Assembly: GCA_934351705.1 (NCBI GenBank)
Contig: CAKRJK010000004.1
Coordinates: 1-18,033 of the forward strand
DNA length: 18,033 nt
Reading direction: 5' to 3'
Origin: an uncultured Lachnospiraceae bacterium
GTDB lineage: Bacteria > Bacillota > Clostridia > Lachnospirales > Lachnospiraceae
Position numbers and translations under genes: made by a program. Below, in pieces: positions 1 to 8,547 of the stretch (its first letter is position 1; every line of letters starts with the position of its first letter). The notes under the pieces were generated by a model. That model made no database searches. It had not been told where the DNA came from and saw only the letters and a program-made list of their open reading frames with translations.

Positions 1-8
1 GGACTGAC

Positions 9-527
9 ATGGAAGGTGATGAAAGACGCAGCTATATTTTAAAATTATTATCGGACACCGATGTTCCCATCTCCGGTACGGACATTGCCAAAAAATGTAA
101 TGTCAGCCGACAGATCATCGTGCAGGATATTGCCCTGCTTCGTGCGACCAACAAAAATATTTTAAGCACCTACAAAGGTTATCTGATGTTCCATCCTGAT
201 ACCGATAAGGTTTCTTTCAAGAGAACTTTTCTGGTATTGCACTCAGATGAACAGATTCAGGATGAACTTTATACCATTGTGGACTGCGGCGGAAAGATTC
301 TGGATGTCTCGGTTTCCCATGAAATATACGGACAGATCATGGCTGACTTAATCCTCAATAACCGTCTGGACGTCAATGACTTTTTGGATAAACTGGTACA
401 TACTCCGGCACAGCCGTTAAAGGTATTGACCGGCGGACTTCACTGTCATACCGTGGAAGCCGTTTCCGAAGAAATTTTAGACGCTGTCGAAGAACAGCTT
501 AGAAAAAAAGGCTATCTCGTAGAATAA
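9..527 (+). CDS. niaR: NiaR/YrxA-type niacin-responsive transcriptional repressor
   Basis: A 172-residue DNA-binding repressor. An N-terminal HTH_11 winged-helix domain (residues about 5-60, with SGTDIAKKCNVSRQIIVQDI as the helix-turn-helix) is followed by a 3H domain. The 3H metal-site residues are visible: H78, E86, H145 and H147, matching the spacing of the known Ni-binding NiaR-type regulator from Thermotoga. Family knowledge says these proteins sense nicotinic acid and repress NAD synthesis or niacin uptake genes; no such target lies in this window. The length is normal for the family. The ATG at 9 is used because the family consensus begins a few residues before the HTH; the upstream sequence is cut by the window edge, so its ribosome site cannot be judged. 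The stop codon lies inside the loop of the terminator that follows. The gene converges with the methyltransferase gene. Confidence 0.9.
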   Translation: MEGDERRSYILKLLSDTDVPISGTDIAKKCNVSRQIIVQDIALLRATNKNILSTYKGYLMFHPDTDKVSFKRTFLVLHSDEQIQDELYTIVDCGGKILDVSVSHEIYGQIMADLILNNRLDVNDFLDKLVHTPAQPLKVLTGGLHCHTVEAVSEEILDAVEEQLRKKGYLVE

Positions 528-545
528 ACGAGATAGCTTTTCTTA
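502..545. terminator. Bidirectional rho-independent terminator between convergent genes
   Basis: A perfect 10-bp stem, gctatctcgt (511-520) with acgagatagc (528-537), encloses a 7-nt loop that contains the niaR stop codon. On the plus strand it is followed by TTTTCTT; on the minus strand the run of A residues at 503-509 supplies a U tract. It therefore serves both niaR (plus) and the methyltransferase gene (minus), which ends at 543. Confidence 0.9.
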
Positions 546-1328
546 TATATGTTCTATTCTTCTCTGGCGGTTCGCCTCGTACATCAGAATCCCCGCCGCC
601 ATCGCAGCGTTCAGAGATTCCAGTTTTCCGCCCATCGGGATTTTGATATATGTATCCGCCGTGTCTGCCAGTTCCTCGCTGAGTCCGTTTCCTTCATTTC
701 CGATCAAAAACGCAGTCGGTTGTGTGTAATCCGATTTTTCATAGAAATCTTTGCCCTTTAAATGTGCCGCATAACAGGAAATGCCCTGTCTTTTTAACAA
801 CTCCACCGATTCTTTGATATCTTCCGTGTACAAAAACGGCATCCGGTAAACAGATCCCATCGTAGAACGGATGGTTTTTGGATTGAACACATCCACGGTA
901 TTTTTGCTCATCAAGATTCCGGTAACTCCGGCTCCCTCCGCAGTCCGAAACATGGTTCCGAGGTTGCCCGGGTCCTGCACATTCTCGGTAATCAGCAAAA
1001 GTGGCGTGTCTTTGTCCTCTCCGAAAAGATCGTCCAGTGTGTATTCCGGCATTTTTAACACGCACAGAATGCCCTGCGGCGTCATCGTATCCGAGATATG
1101 CTTAAACACCGGATCGGACACCACCTCATATTGGCAGTCGTTTAGAATGTCGCGGTTGCTCTCCAGAAAACTTTCCGACACAAAAACCGACTCCATCCAG
1201 TCTTTCGGTGCTTCCAAAAACATTTTTCTTCCCTCTACAACAAAGGCACGAGAAGTTCTTCGTGCCTTTCCTTTTGTATTTAACTGTATCAGATTCTTGA
1301 CCTGAGGATTCTTTGTACTTGTAATCAT
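543..1328 (-). CDS. TrmH/SpoU-family RNA 2'-O-ribose methyltransferase
   Basis: A 261-residue SPOUT enzyme that would transfer a methyl group from S-adenosylmethionine to a ribose 2'-OH in rRNA or tRNA. The N-terminal substrate-binding part (about 1-90, with FVVEGRKMFLEA) precedes the trefoil-knot catalytic domain. SpoU motif 1 is at about 117-134 (VQDPGNLGTMFRTAEGAG), motif 2 at 153-164 (IRSTMGSVYRMP) and motif 3 at 207-245 (FLIGNEGNGLSEEL and IPMGGKLESLNAA). The open frame extends upstream into pfkA, but the start at 1328 is preferred: MITSTKNPQVK is the usual family N terminus and AGGAGAA sits just before that ATG. Only 7 nt separate it from the pfkA stop, so it is probably translationally coupled to pfkA. 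The exact RNA target (RlmB-like or another site) cannot be read from the sequence. Confidence 0.9.
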   Translation of the reverse strand: MITSTKNPQVKNLIQLNTKGKARRTSRAFVVEGRKMFLEAPKDWMESVFVSESFLESNRDILNDCQYEVVSDPVFKHISDTMTPQGILCVLKMPEYTLDDLFGEDKDTPLLLITENVQDPGNLGTMFRTAEGAGVTGILMSKNTVDVFNPKTIRSTMGSVYRMPFLYTEDIKESVELLKRQGISCYAAHLKGKDFYEKSDYTQPTAFLIGNEGNGLSEELADTADTYIKIPMGGKLESLNAAMAAGILMYEANRQRRIEHI

Positions 1329-1335
1329 AGTTCTC

Positions 1336-2310
1336 CTATCGGGATAAATTCTGACATACCTCCCACTGGTATTCCTCGATTCCCTTCTGCATTGCCAATG
1401 CCTCGTCAATATCAAAGTCCACAAATTCTCCGTGACGGTATCCCACAACACGGTTCGTCTTGCCCTCGCACAGCAGATCGACCGCCATTGCTCCCATCGT
1501 AGACGCATAAACACGATCCTTACATGTCGGACTTCCTCCACGCTGCATGTGTCCTAAGATTGTTGCTCTTGTCTCCACTCCGGTTGCGGCTTCGATACGT
1601 TTTGCCATACTGGTAGAGTGTCCGATTCCCTCTGCGTTGATAATGATGTGATGTTTCTTTCCGCGTTTACGGTTGTTGATGATATTGTTTACCAGCACCT
1701 GCTCGTCATAGTTGTATTTCTCCGGCAAAAGAATATCCTCCGCGCCGTTTGCGATACCGCACCAGAGTGCAATGTAACCCGCACCGCGTCCCATAACCTC
1801 GATGATCGAGCATCTCTCATGGGAGGTTGAGGTATCACGCACTTTGTCAATCGCCTCCATCGCTGTGTTTACCGCCGTATCAAAGCCGATGGTGTACTCT
1901 GTGGACGCAATATCCAGATCAATCGTTCCCGGAAGACCTATGGTATTGATTCCGTGTTCCGCAAGTTTTTGTGCTCCTTTAAAAGAGCCGTCACCACCGA
2001 TTACCACGATTCCGTCAATTCCGTGTTTTCTACAGATTTCCGCTCCCTTTTGCTGTCCTTCCGGTGTTGTGAACTCCTTGCAGCGTGCTGTCTGCAAAAT
2101 CGTTCCGCCCCTTTGGATGATATCTGAAACATCTGTGGATTTCATATCTATAATTTCTTCCTGTAAAAGACCTGCATAGCCTCTCTTAATTCCCTTTACT
2201 TTTAATCCCTTTGTCAAAGCCTGACGAACCACTGCACGAATTGCCGCATTCATTCCCGGCGCATCCCCACCGCTTGTTAAAACTCCGATAGTTTTAATTT
2301 CCTTTTCCAT
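1336..2310 (-). CDS. pfkA: ATP-dependent 6-phosphofructokinase
   Basis: A 324-residue glycolytic kinase, fructose 6-phosphate + ATP to fructose 1,6-bisphosphate. Visible motifs are GVLTSGGDAPGMN (nucleotide site, G14-D16), GGDGS (105-109), PGTIDLD (127-133, catalytic D131) and the GHMQRGGSP substrate loop. Gly at position 108 and Gly before TID are the residues that mark ATP-type rather than pyrophosphate-type enzymes. Position 132 is Leu where E. coli PfkA has Asn (TIDND); as far as I recall this variant is common in Clostridia. The length is normal. GGAGGAAAAAGAAATG gives a clear start. It lies 40 nt after dnaE and 7 nt before the methyltransferase, so it is probably part of that transcript. 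Confidence 0.96.
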   Translation of the reverse strand: MEKEIKTIGVLTSGGDAPGMNAAIRAVVRQALTKGLKVKGIKRGYAGLLQEEIIDMKSTDVSDIIQRGGTILQTARCKEFTTPEGQQKGAEICRKHGIDGIVVIGGDGSFKGAQKLAEHGINTIGLPGTIDLDIASTEYTIGFDTAVNTAMEAIDKVRDTSTSHERCSIIEVMGRGAGYIALWCGIANGAEDILLPEKYNYDEQVLVNNIINNRKRGKKHHIIINAEGIGHSTSMAKRIEAATGVETRATILGHMQRGGSPTCKDRVYASTMGAMAVDLLCEGKTNRVVGYRHGEFVDFDIDEALAMQKGIEEYQWEVCQNLSR

Positions 2311-2350
2311 TTCTTTTTCCTCCTATGGTTCTATAACTACTTTTCCTATT

Positions 2351-5300
2351 CTAATCTCTTTTCCTGTTGTTTTCAATGCCTTTTTCCACAACTTTTACAT
2401 TCCCTGCCCCATAACTATCCCTCAGTATCTCTAATAGCTGCGGTTCGATATGGACGTTGCGGTTCGCCGGAAGCCTTTTCATTGCACGCTCTTTTGAGGT
2501 ATAGATCACCACGCTGTCGTTGCCGTCCGAATTTTGTATCAGTTGAAAAAGTTTCCTCTCTTCTTTTTCATATTCCTCTTTGTCCGGGAACTGAATCCAA
2601 AGCTCTTTCTTCGTCTCGTCAAATCCGTAGATTTTCTCGCAAATCACTTTTCCGCTCTTATCTTCCTCGACGCTCGCGTGTCCTCTGATAAAAATTTTAT
2701 CATCTATGTTCAAATAGGAATGATACCGTTCATAATCACGCGGAAAGATAATTACTTCTACCGTTCCGAGCAGATCCTCCAGTGTGATAAAAGCCATCGT
2801 CTTATTATTCTTTGTATATTTAATCGTTTTATCCGTAATCATTCCTCCGACAATGACACTTTGATTATCTGCAATCTTCACTTTTCCTGTTTCTTCCTCT
2901 AACAGAAAATCATTTGTCGTTGCGGAGATGTTTTTTCTCCACTTTTCTTCGTATTCCTCCAACGGATGACCGCTGATGTAAACGCCAAGCACTTCTTTTT
3001 CAAATCCAAGCAGCGTCTCTTTCGGAAATTCTCCCACATCGGGCATTTTGATCTCGAAATCTTCTTTTGTATCCTCCGAGGCAAAGTCAAACAGACTCAT
3101 CTGTCCTGCCATGGAGTTTTTCTTCTCGTCGTTGATATTTTCGAGTATTGCGGAATAAATCTGCATTTTCTGTTTTCTGGTTCCCTCCAGACCGTCAAAT
3201 GCTCCCGCTTTGATAAAGTTTTCCAATGTCCGTTTATTGATTTCTTTTCCGGTTAAACGTGTACAGAAATCTTTTAAATCGCGAAATGCCCCGTTGTGCT
3301 CTCTCTCCCATACCAGTGCTTCGATCACCGGACGGCCGATACTTTTTATCGCGGAAAGCCCGTAACGGATATTGTTTCCCGACACCGAGAAATTACCCTC
3401 TCCCTCGTTGATGTCCGGTGGTAAAATTTCAATTCCCATTCTGCGGCAGGTCAGGATATACTCAGACACTTTGGTCGAGTGATCCATAACGGAGGTCATC
3501 AATGCCGCCATGAATTCTACCGGATAATAATGTTTTAAATACGCTGTCTGGTATGCCACTACAGCATATGCCGCCGCATGGGATTTGTTAAACGCATATT
3601 TTGCAAAATCTATCATCTCATCATAGATTTTGTTTGCAACCTGCTCCGGTATTCCGTTTGCGATACATCCCGGAACTCCTTCCTCCTCGTTGCCGTACAC
3701 GAAGTTTCTGCGTTCCTGTTCCATGACCGACGCTTTCTTTTTGGACATTGCACGACGCACCAGGTCGCTTCGTCCGAGTGTATATCCCGCAAGATCACGC
3801 ACAATCTGCATAACCTGCTCCTGATAGACGATACAGCCGTAGGTCGGTGCAAGAATCGGCTCTAACTGCGGGCAGTCATACGACACCAGATCGGGATTAT
3901 TTTTTCCTTTGATATATGCAGGAATGAAGTCCATCGGTCCCGGACGGTAAAGAGAAATTCCCGCAATAATATCTTCCAGACTCTGCGGCTTTAACTCCTT
4001 CATGAAGTTCTTCATGCCGGCACTCTCCAACTGGAACACTCCCTCGGTCTTTCCCGTTCCGATGGAATCAAGTACTGCTTTATCGTTAAAATCCAGTCTG
4101 TCTATATCAATCTCTACACCGTGATTTTTCTGTGCCATCTTGACGGCATTCTGAATCACTGTCAGGGTTCTAAGTCCCAAAAAGTCCATTTTTAATAAGC
4201 CCAGTTCTTCAATCGTCGTCATGGTAAACTGCGTGGTGATGGTACCGTCAGACGCTCTGGACAACGGAACATACTCGTCCATTGCTTTCTGACTGATTAC
4301 AACGCCCGCCGCATGCATAGAGGTATGACGCGGAAGTCCTTCTAAACGTTTGGACATATCGATCAGGTTTCTGACGTTATCATCTGTCTGATACATGCCC
4401 CGAAGCTCAGGGTTCATCACAAGTGCTTTCTCGATAGTAATTCCGAGTTCATTCGGAATTTGTTTTGCGATTCCGTCGACATAGGCATAAGGCAAATCCA
4501 TAACTCTTCCGACATCGCGGATCACTCCTCTTGCCGCCAATGTACCGAATGTAACAATCTGTGTCACGCAGTCTTCCCCATATTTTTTTACAACATAATC
4601 AATAACTTCCTGTCTTCTCTCAAAACAAAAATCTATATCAATATCCGGCATGGACACACGTTCCGGATTCAAAAAACGTTCAAACAATAAATTATATTTT
4701 ATCGGATCTATATTGGTAATTCCCGTTGTATAGGATACCAGACTTCCCGCGGCACTTCCTCTTCCCGGTCCTACAATAATGTCCTGCTCTCTCGCATAGC
4801 GGATAAAATCCCACACAATCAGGAAATAGTCTACATATCCCATTTTTTTGATAACGGAAAGCTCATACTCCAAGCGTGGTTCTAATTCTTTATAATTCCC
4901 CGGATAACGTCTTTCTAATCCTTCAAAACACAGCTTGTTCAGATAGGTCCAGGAATCGTATCCCTCCGGCACTTCAAAATGCGGCAGCTTTGTCACGCCA
5001 AACTCAATCTCGACATGACAGCGGTCTGCGATTTTTTGTGTATTTTCCAATGCCTGCAATGCATATGGGAAAAGTTTTCGCATCTCTTCTTCGGATTTGA
5101 CATAATACTGACCGCCCTCATATCTCATACGGTCCTCATCTGCCAGTTTTTTGCCTGTCTGGATACAGAGCAGAATATCGTGCGGCTCCGCATCTTCTGC
5201 AAACGTATAATGCACATCGTTTGTCGCAACAAGTTCTATCCCGAGTTCTTTGCTCATCCGCAGCAGGTTCTGATTGACGTTTGCCTGTTCCGGGATTCCG

Positions 5301-5833
5301 TGATCCTGCAATTCCAGAAAGAAGTTGTCTTTTCCGAAACATTTCTGATAACGCAATGCGATCTCTTTTGCCTCTTCGTAGCTGCCTCTGGTGATGGCTC
5401 TTGGCACTTCTCCTGCAAGGCAGGCGGACAGGGCTATGATTCCCTCATGATACCGCTCTAAAATCTCCATATCGACACGCGGTTTATAATAGTATCCGTC
5501 TACGAATCCTTTGGATACGATTTTCATCAGATTGCTGTATCCGGTATTGTTTTCTGCCAGCAGGACAAGGTGGTAGTAACGGTCTTCGCCGTGTACTGTT
5601 TCCCGATCGAAGCGTGAGTTTGGTGCTACATATACCTCACAGCCGAGGATTGGGTTGATTCCTGCTTCTTTTGCTTTGCGGTAAAAATCTATGACTCCGA
5701 ACATGACACCGTGGTCGGTGATTGCGGCACTGTTCATACCCAGTTCTTTTACTCTTGCCACATATTCACTTATTTTGTTTGAACCGTCTAACAGACTGTA
5801 TTCTGTATGCACGTGCAGGTGTGTAAATGCCAT
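2351..5833 (-). CDS. dnaE: DNA polymerase III alpha subunit, DnaE1 type
   Basis: A complete 1160-residue C-family replicative DNA polymerase. An N-terminal PHP domain (about 3-210) keeps its metal-binding pattern (HLHVH at 5-9, DHG near 40). The palm carries the catalytic aspartates in MPDIDIDF (395-402) and a second conserved block, GPGRGSAAGS. The C-terminal region has a beta-clamp binding motif, QMSLF, at 911-915, and an OB fold begins near 993 (VGGMITDKTIKYTKNNK). The length and domain order are those of DnaE1 and not of PolC, which would carry an exonuclease domain. The ATG is supported by an AGGAG site 7 nt upstream. pfkA and the methyltransferase follow closely on the same strand, an arrangement common in Firmicutes. 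Confidence 0.97.
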   Translation of the reverse strand: MAFTHLHVHTEYSLLDGSNKISEYVARVKELGMNSAAITDHGVMFGVIDFYRKAKEAGINPILGCEVYVAPNSRFDRETVHGEDRYYHLVLLAENNTGYSNLMKIVSKGFVDGYYYKPRVDMEILERYHEGIIALSACLAGEVPRAITRGSYEEAKEIALRYQKCFGKDNFFLELQDHGIPEQANVNQNLLRMSKELGIELVATNDVHYTFAEDAEPHDILLCIQTGKKLADEDRMRYEGGQYYVKSEEEMRKLFPYALQALENTQKIADRCHVEIEFGVTKLPHFEVPEGYDSWTYLNKLCFEGLERRYPGNYKELEPRLEYELSVIKKMGYVDYFLIVWDFIRYAREQDIIVGPGRGSAAGSLVSYTTGITNIDPIKYNLLFERFLNPERVSMPDIDIDFCFERRQEVIDYVVKKYGEDCVTQIVTFGTLAARGVIRDVGRVMDLPYAYVDGIAKQIPNELGITIEKALVMNPELRGMYQTDDNVRNLIDMSKRLEGLPRHTSMHAAGVVISQKAMDEYVPLSRASDGTITTQFTMTTIEELGLLKMDFLGLRTLTVIQNAVKMAQKNHGVEIDIDRLDFNDKAVLDSIGTGKTEGVFQLESAGMKNFMKELKPQSLEDIIAGISLYRPGPMDFIPAYIKGKNNPDLVSYDCPQLEPILAPTYGCIVYQEQVMQIVRDLAGYTLGRSDLVRRAMSKKKASVMEQERRNFVYGNEEEGVPGCIANGIPEQVANKIYDEMIDFAKYAFNKSHAAAYAVVAYQTAYLKHYYPVEFMAALMTSVMDHSTKVSEYILTCRRMGIEILPPDINEGEGNFSVSGNNIRYGLSAIKSIGRPVIEALVWEREHNGAFRDLKDFCTRLTGKEINKRTLENFIKAGAFDGLEGTRKQKMQIYSAILENINDEKKNSMAGQMSLFDFASEDTKEDFEIKMPDVGEFPKETLLGFEKEVLGVYISGHPLEEYEEKWRKNISATTNDFLLEEETGKVKIADNQSVIVGGMITDKTIKYTKNNKTMAFITLEDLLGTVEVIIFPRDYERYHSYLNIDDKIFIRGHASVEEDKSGKVICEKIYGFDETKKELWIQFPDKEEYEKEERKLFQLIQNSDGNDSVVIYTSKERAMKRLPANRNVHIEPQLLEILRDSYGAGNVKVVEKGIENNRKRD

Positions 5834-5883
5834 GTTTGTTCTCCTGTTTCTAATAGCTCGAATCGTTAAAAATTGTCTTGAAT

Positions 5884-5912
5884 ATTATATCAATAATGGT
5901 TGGGAAAAGCAA
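5884..5912 (-). promoter_or_regulatory. Candidate sigma-A promoter for dnaE
   Basis: On the minus strand a perfect TATAAT (5884-5889) lies 17 nt from a weak -35, TTGCTT (5907-5912). It is about 50 nt upstream of the dnaE start. The -35 lies just outside the left arm of the large palindrome, in a stretch (AAAAGCAA) that recurs inverted near 6160-6170. Confidence 0.5.
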
Positions 5913-5931
5913 ATGTGTCGGCAAAGGGGCC

Positions 5932-6139
5932 GCATGAGATGTTCTTGGCAGCACGACATAGCGAAAACTTTTTAGTGGCATTAAATAGGCATTCGCCAAA
6001 CGCGGGCAAACCGCCGTATCAGAAACTCGACACTTGCGTGTCTCAAACAGTCTGATACGGCGGTTGCGTTTGGTGAATGCCTATATAAATGCCACACAAA
6101 AGTTTTCGAAAATATCGTGCTGCCAAGAACATCTCACGC
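5932..6139. repeat. Giant imperfect palindrome (about 208 bp, two arms of about 90 nt)
   Basis: The left arm (5932 to about 6022) is the reverse complement of the right arm (about 6050 to 6139). The outer 25 nt match at 24 positions. The rest matches in long blocks, among them cgaaaact, gtggcatt, ataggcattc, ccaaacgc and ccgccgtatcag, with a handful of mismatches and one 5-nt insertion in the left arm (gggca near 6004-6008). A small hairpin, gacac-ttgc-gtgtc (6029-6042), forms the apex. Weaker inverted similarity (AAAAGCAA) extends outward to about 5905 and 6167, nearly touching the ATPase stop at 6180. No long T tract borders the stem, so it is not a standard terminator. It could be a MITE-like element, a REP-type repeat or a processing hairpin. 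Confidence 0.85.
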
Positions 6140-6179
6140 TACTTGTTTGGGCGTTTTGCATTGCTTTTGGGATTGCATT

Positions 6180-6926
6180 TTATAGTATCTTTGATAAGAA
6201 TTCTTTTAGTCTTGGGTTTTTCGGGTTGCCGAAAAACTCCGTCGGGTTGTTTTCTTCTTGTATGTTTCCTTCGTCTATGAACATGACTCGGTTTGCTACT
6301 TCTCTTGCAAAGCCCATTTCGTGGGTGACTACGACCATAGTCATTCCGTCTCTTGCCAGTTCTCTCATGAGTTCTAAGACTTCGCCGACCATTTCCGGAT
6401 CGAGTGCGGAGGTCGGTTCGTCAAACAGCATGACGTCGGGATTCATTGCAAGGGAACGTGCGATTGCAATTCTCTGTTTCTGTCCGCCGGATAACTGCGA
6501 TGGGTAGGAGTCTGCCCTTTCCGGCAGTCCGACTCTTTCTAACAGTTCCATTGCACGCTGTTCTGCTTCTTTTGCATTCATTAAGCCCAGCTTGATCGGA
6601 GCAAGGGTGATATTGTCTTTGATGGTGTAATTCGGAAACAGGTTAAACTGCTGGAATACCATACCGATTTTTTGCCGCATCTTATTGATGTCGACGGATT
6701 TATCGGTAATATCCGTACCCTCGAATAAAATTCTGCCCGATGTCGGTTGTTCTAAGAGGTTCATGGAACGCAGGAATGTGGATTTACCGCAGCCTGACGG
6801 TCCGATGATGGCAACCACTTCTCCCTGATGGATCTCTGTTGTGATTCCGTTCAGTACCACGTGGTCACCGAATGCTTTTGTTAAGTTCTGTACCTGAATC
6901 AAAGGTTCTGTCACGTTAGCGTTCAT
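6180..6926 (-). CDS. Polar amino acid ABC transporter, ATP-binding subunit (GlnQ type)
   Basis: A 248-residue cytoplasmic ATPase that powers uptake through the adjacent permease. All nucleotide-binding motifs are intact: Walker [10 protein letters not shown] (42-50), Q-loop around FQQFNLF (91-97), signature LSGGQ (145-149), Walker B VMLFDEP (165-171) and the switch histidine H202. The close match to the GlnQ/HisP pattern points to polar amino acids as substrate. Its ATG (6926) lies inside the permease gene, an 11-nt overlap, with GGAGAGGAGGTTGAG before it, so translation is coupled. The gene ends next to the large palindrome. The substrate cannot be fixed further from sequence alone. Confidence 0.95.
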   Translation of the reverse strand: MNANVTEPLIQVQNLTKAFGDHVVLNGITTEIHQGEVVAIIGPSGCGKSTFLRSMNLLEQPTSGRILFEGTDITDKSVDINKMRQKIGMVFQQFNLFPNYTIKDNITLAPIKLGLMNAKEAEQRAMELLERVGLPERADSYPSQLSGGQKQRIAIARSLAMNPDVMLFDEPTSALDPEMVGEVLELMRELARDGMTMVVVTHEMGFAREVANRVMFIDEGNIQEENNPTEFFGNPKNPRLKEFLSKIL

Positions 6927-7605
6927 TCGTTCTCAACCTCCTCTCCAGTTTGCCGACTCCGATCGTCATCAGCGAGACAATCACAAGATAGATTGCCGCA
7001 ACGCCAAACAGTGGCAGATACGGATCATATGTGATGCTTCGGATAATATCTCCGCCCTTTGTCAAATCCTGGGTTCCGATATAACCGCTGATGGATGTCT
7101 CTTTGAGGAGTACGATCATCTCATTTCCGAGTGCCGGAAGCACGTTTTTAAATGCCTGCGGCAATATAATCAAGGTCATGGTCTGTTTGTAATTGAATCC
7201 CAGACTTCTTCCCGCCTCAAATTGACCTTCTTCTACGGACATGATACCCGAACGGACAATCTCGGCAACATAAGCTCCCGAGTTGATACCGAATGCCATG
7301 ACTGCGACTACGATCTTGCTTACGTTGACCGATGCAAAAATAATGTAGTAGGTGATTAGGACCTGTACCATCGTCGGCGTTCCGCGGATTACCGTCAGAT
7401 AAACACGGCAGATTCCGTTTAAAAATTTGCAGGAACCGTTTTTATCATGGCTTGCCCGGATGATTGCCACCAGAAAACCGATGACAATTCCCAGCAGTAC
7501 CGCAAAAAGGGTAATAATTAATGTATTTTTGAGTCCGAGAACCAGATAACGCCATCTGTCATCCTGGACAAAGTTCTGATAGAAGCTCTCTTTAAATTCG
7601 TTCAC
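6916..7605 (-). CDS. Polar amino acid ABC transporter, permease subunit
   Basis: A 229-residue inner-membrane subunit of the HisM/GlnP family. Hydrophobic segments are visible at about 22-49, 66-92, 97-117, 140-170 and 195-217. The EAA loop that contacts the ATPase is at about 125-150 ([13 protein letters not shown], then [16 protein letters not shown]). The start codon is GTG at 7605, preceded by TTGAGGATA, 17 nt after the binding-protein stop; the 3' end overlaps the ATPase gene. As only one permease is present, it would act as a homodimer (family knowledge). Confidence 0.95.
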   Translation of the reverse strand: MNEFKESFYQNFVQDDRWRYLVLGLKNTLIITLFAVLLGIVIGFLVAIIRASHDKNGSCKFLNGICRVYLTVIRGTPTMVQVLITYYIIFASVNVSKIVVAVMAFGINSGAYVAEIVRSGIMSVEEGQFEAGRSLGFNYKQTMTLIILPQAFKNVLPALGNEMIVLLKETSISGYIGTQDLTKGGDIIRSITYDPYLPLFGVAAIYLVIVSLMTIGVGKLERRLRTNER

Positions 7606-7622
7606 GTTTCTATCCTCAATTC

Positions 7623-8423
7623 TTATTTTCTGGTGATGATAACCTGTTTTGCTGTTGTATAGGTATCTGTGAAGTCGATGTTTTTCAAACGGTCTTCTGT
7701 CACTGTCATACCTGCTGCACCAAAGTCTGCTTTGCCGGACTGAACTGCTGCGATGATCGCATCAAAATCCATATCCTCAATTACTAACTCATAGCCTAAC
7801 TTGTCACAGATTGCCTGTGCAATATCTGCATCGATACCGACTACTTTGTCACCGTCATAGTACTCATATGGCTCAAAGTATGCGTTTGTTGCCATAACCA
7901 GTTTTCCTTTGGAACGGTCTACATCTGCCGGTGATTTGTAAGGGTTCTTGCCTTTTGTATCATCGCCGATGTAATTGCTTACAATGCTTTCTAATGTTCC
8001 GTCAGCTTTCAACTCTGCCAAAGCTGCGTTGATCTCGTCTTTCAAAGCGGAGTTATCTTTGGATACGCAGATTGCATATTCTTCCTCTTCAAACGGCTCC
8101 TCTAAAATCTGTAAATCGTCATTTTTCTCAACGAATGCCTTTGCCGGCTCGGAATCGATGATCACACAGTCGATCTTGCCCTGTTTTAATGACTGAACTG
8201 CATCTGTTCCTTTATTATAACGCTCAATCTTGGTACCCTTGTCATCTCCTTCATAATCAGAAGCATAGATGTCTCCGGTTGTTCCAAGCTGTACACCGAT
8301 TGTCTTTCCTTCCAAATCATCTACTGAAAATACAGTATTTTCTTTACTGCCCCCGCATGCTGCCAAAGAAAGTGTCATTCCCATTGCCAGAATAAGTGCG
8401 GCTGCCTTTCTCATTTTCTTCAT
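7623..8423 (-). CDS. Amino acid ABC transporter substrate-binding lipoprotein, circularly permuted SBP_bac_3 fold
   Basis: A 266-residue extracellular binding lipoprotein. A lipoprotein signal peptide (1-22) ends in the lipobox LAAC with lipid-anchored C23. The two lobes are in the reverse of the usual order. Residues about 36-153 match the normally second lobe of GlnH-type proteins (DLEGKTIGVQLGTTGD, then DCVIIDSEPA, then LKDEINAALAELKADGTLES). Residues 175-266 match the normally first lobe (LVMATNAYFEPYEY, VGIDADIAQAI, AAGMTVTEDRLKNIDFTDTY), including the ligand arginine R245. A polar linker (154-174) joins them. Start 8423 is preferred to an upstream ATG because AGGAGGAC lies 7 nt before it and it begins the signal peptide. 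It is the first gene of the operon; the likely ligand is a polar amino acid. Confidence 0.93.
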   Translation of the reverse strand: MKKMRKAAALILAMGMTLSLAACGGSKENTVFSVDDLEGKTIGVQLGTTGDIYASDYEGDDKGTKIERYNKGTDAVQSLKQGKIDCVIIDSEPAKAFVEKNDDLQILEEPFEEEEYAICVSKDNSALKDEINAALAELKADGTLESIVSNYIGDDTKGKNPYKSPADVDRSKGKLVMATNAYFEPYEYYDGDKVVGIDADIAQAICDKLGYELVIEDMDFDAIIAAVQSGKADFGAAGMTVTEDRLKNIDFTDTYTTAKQVIITRK

Positions 8424-8455
8424 AAAAATTGTCCTCCTTGTATAAATATGCATTT

Positions 8456-8483
8456 ATTATAGCACCTTTTCGGCAAAATACAA
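8456..8483 (-). promoter_or_regulatory. Sigma-A promoter of the amino acid ABC operon
   Basis: On the minus strand a perfect TATAAT (8456-8461) is 16 nt from TTGTAT (8478-8483). The leader to the binding-protein ATG is only about 25-30 nt, which leaves no room for a riboswitch or T-box. Confidence 0.7.
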
Positions 8484-8547
8484 GCGTGAATCCCACTTTC
8501 ACTGCCGCTTTGGAGAAATCAGCCGCAAATATTTCACAGGCATTTTC

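Noticed and set aside
871..1305. Plus-strand open frame of 144 codons
   Set aside because: It is a shadow of the methyltransferase on the minus strand with no recognisable motifs.
1329..1541. N-terminal extension of the methyltransferase frame into pfkA
   Set aside because: The extension is antisense-like shadow coding within pfkA, has no family similarity, and a ribosome site marks the start at 1328.
5932..6139. Large palindrome as a simple rho-independent terminator
   Set aside because: Its stem is about 90 nt and neither side has a T tract.
6034..6507. Plus-strand open frame across the palindrome and the ATPase gene
   Set aside because: It is antisense to a clear ATPase and shows no family features or ribosome site.
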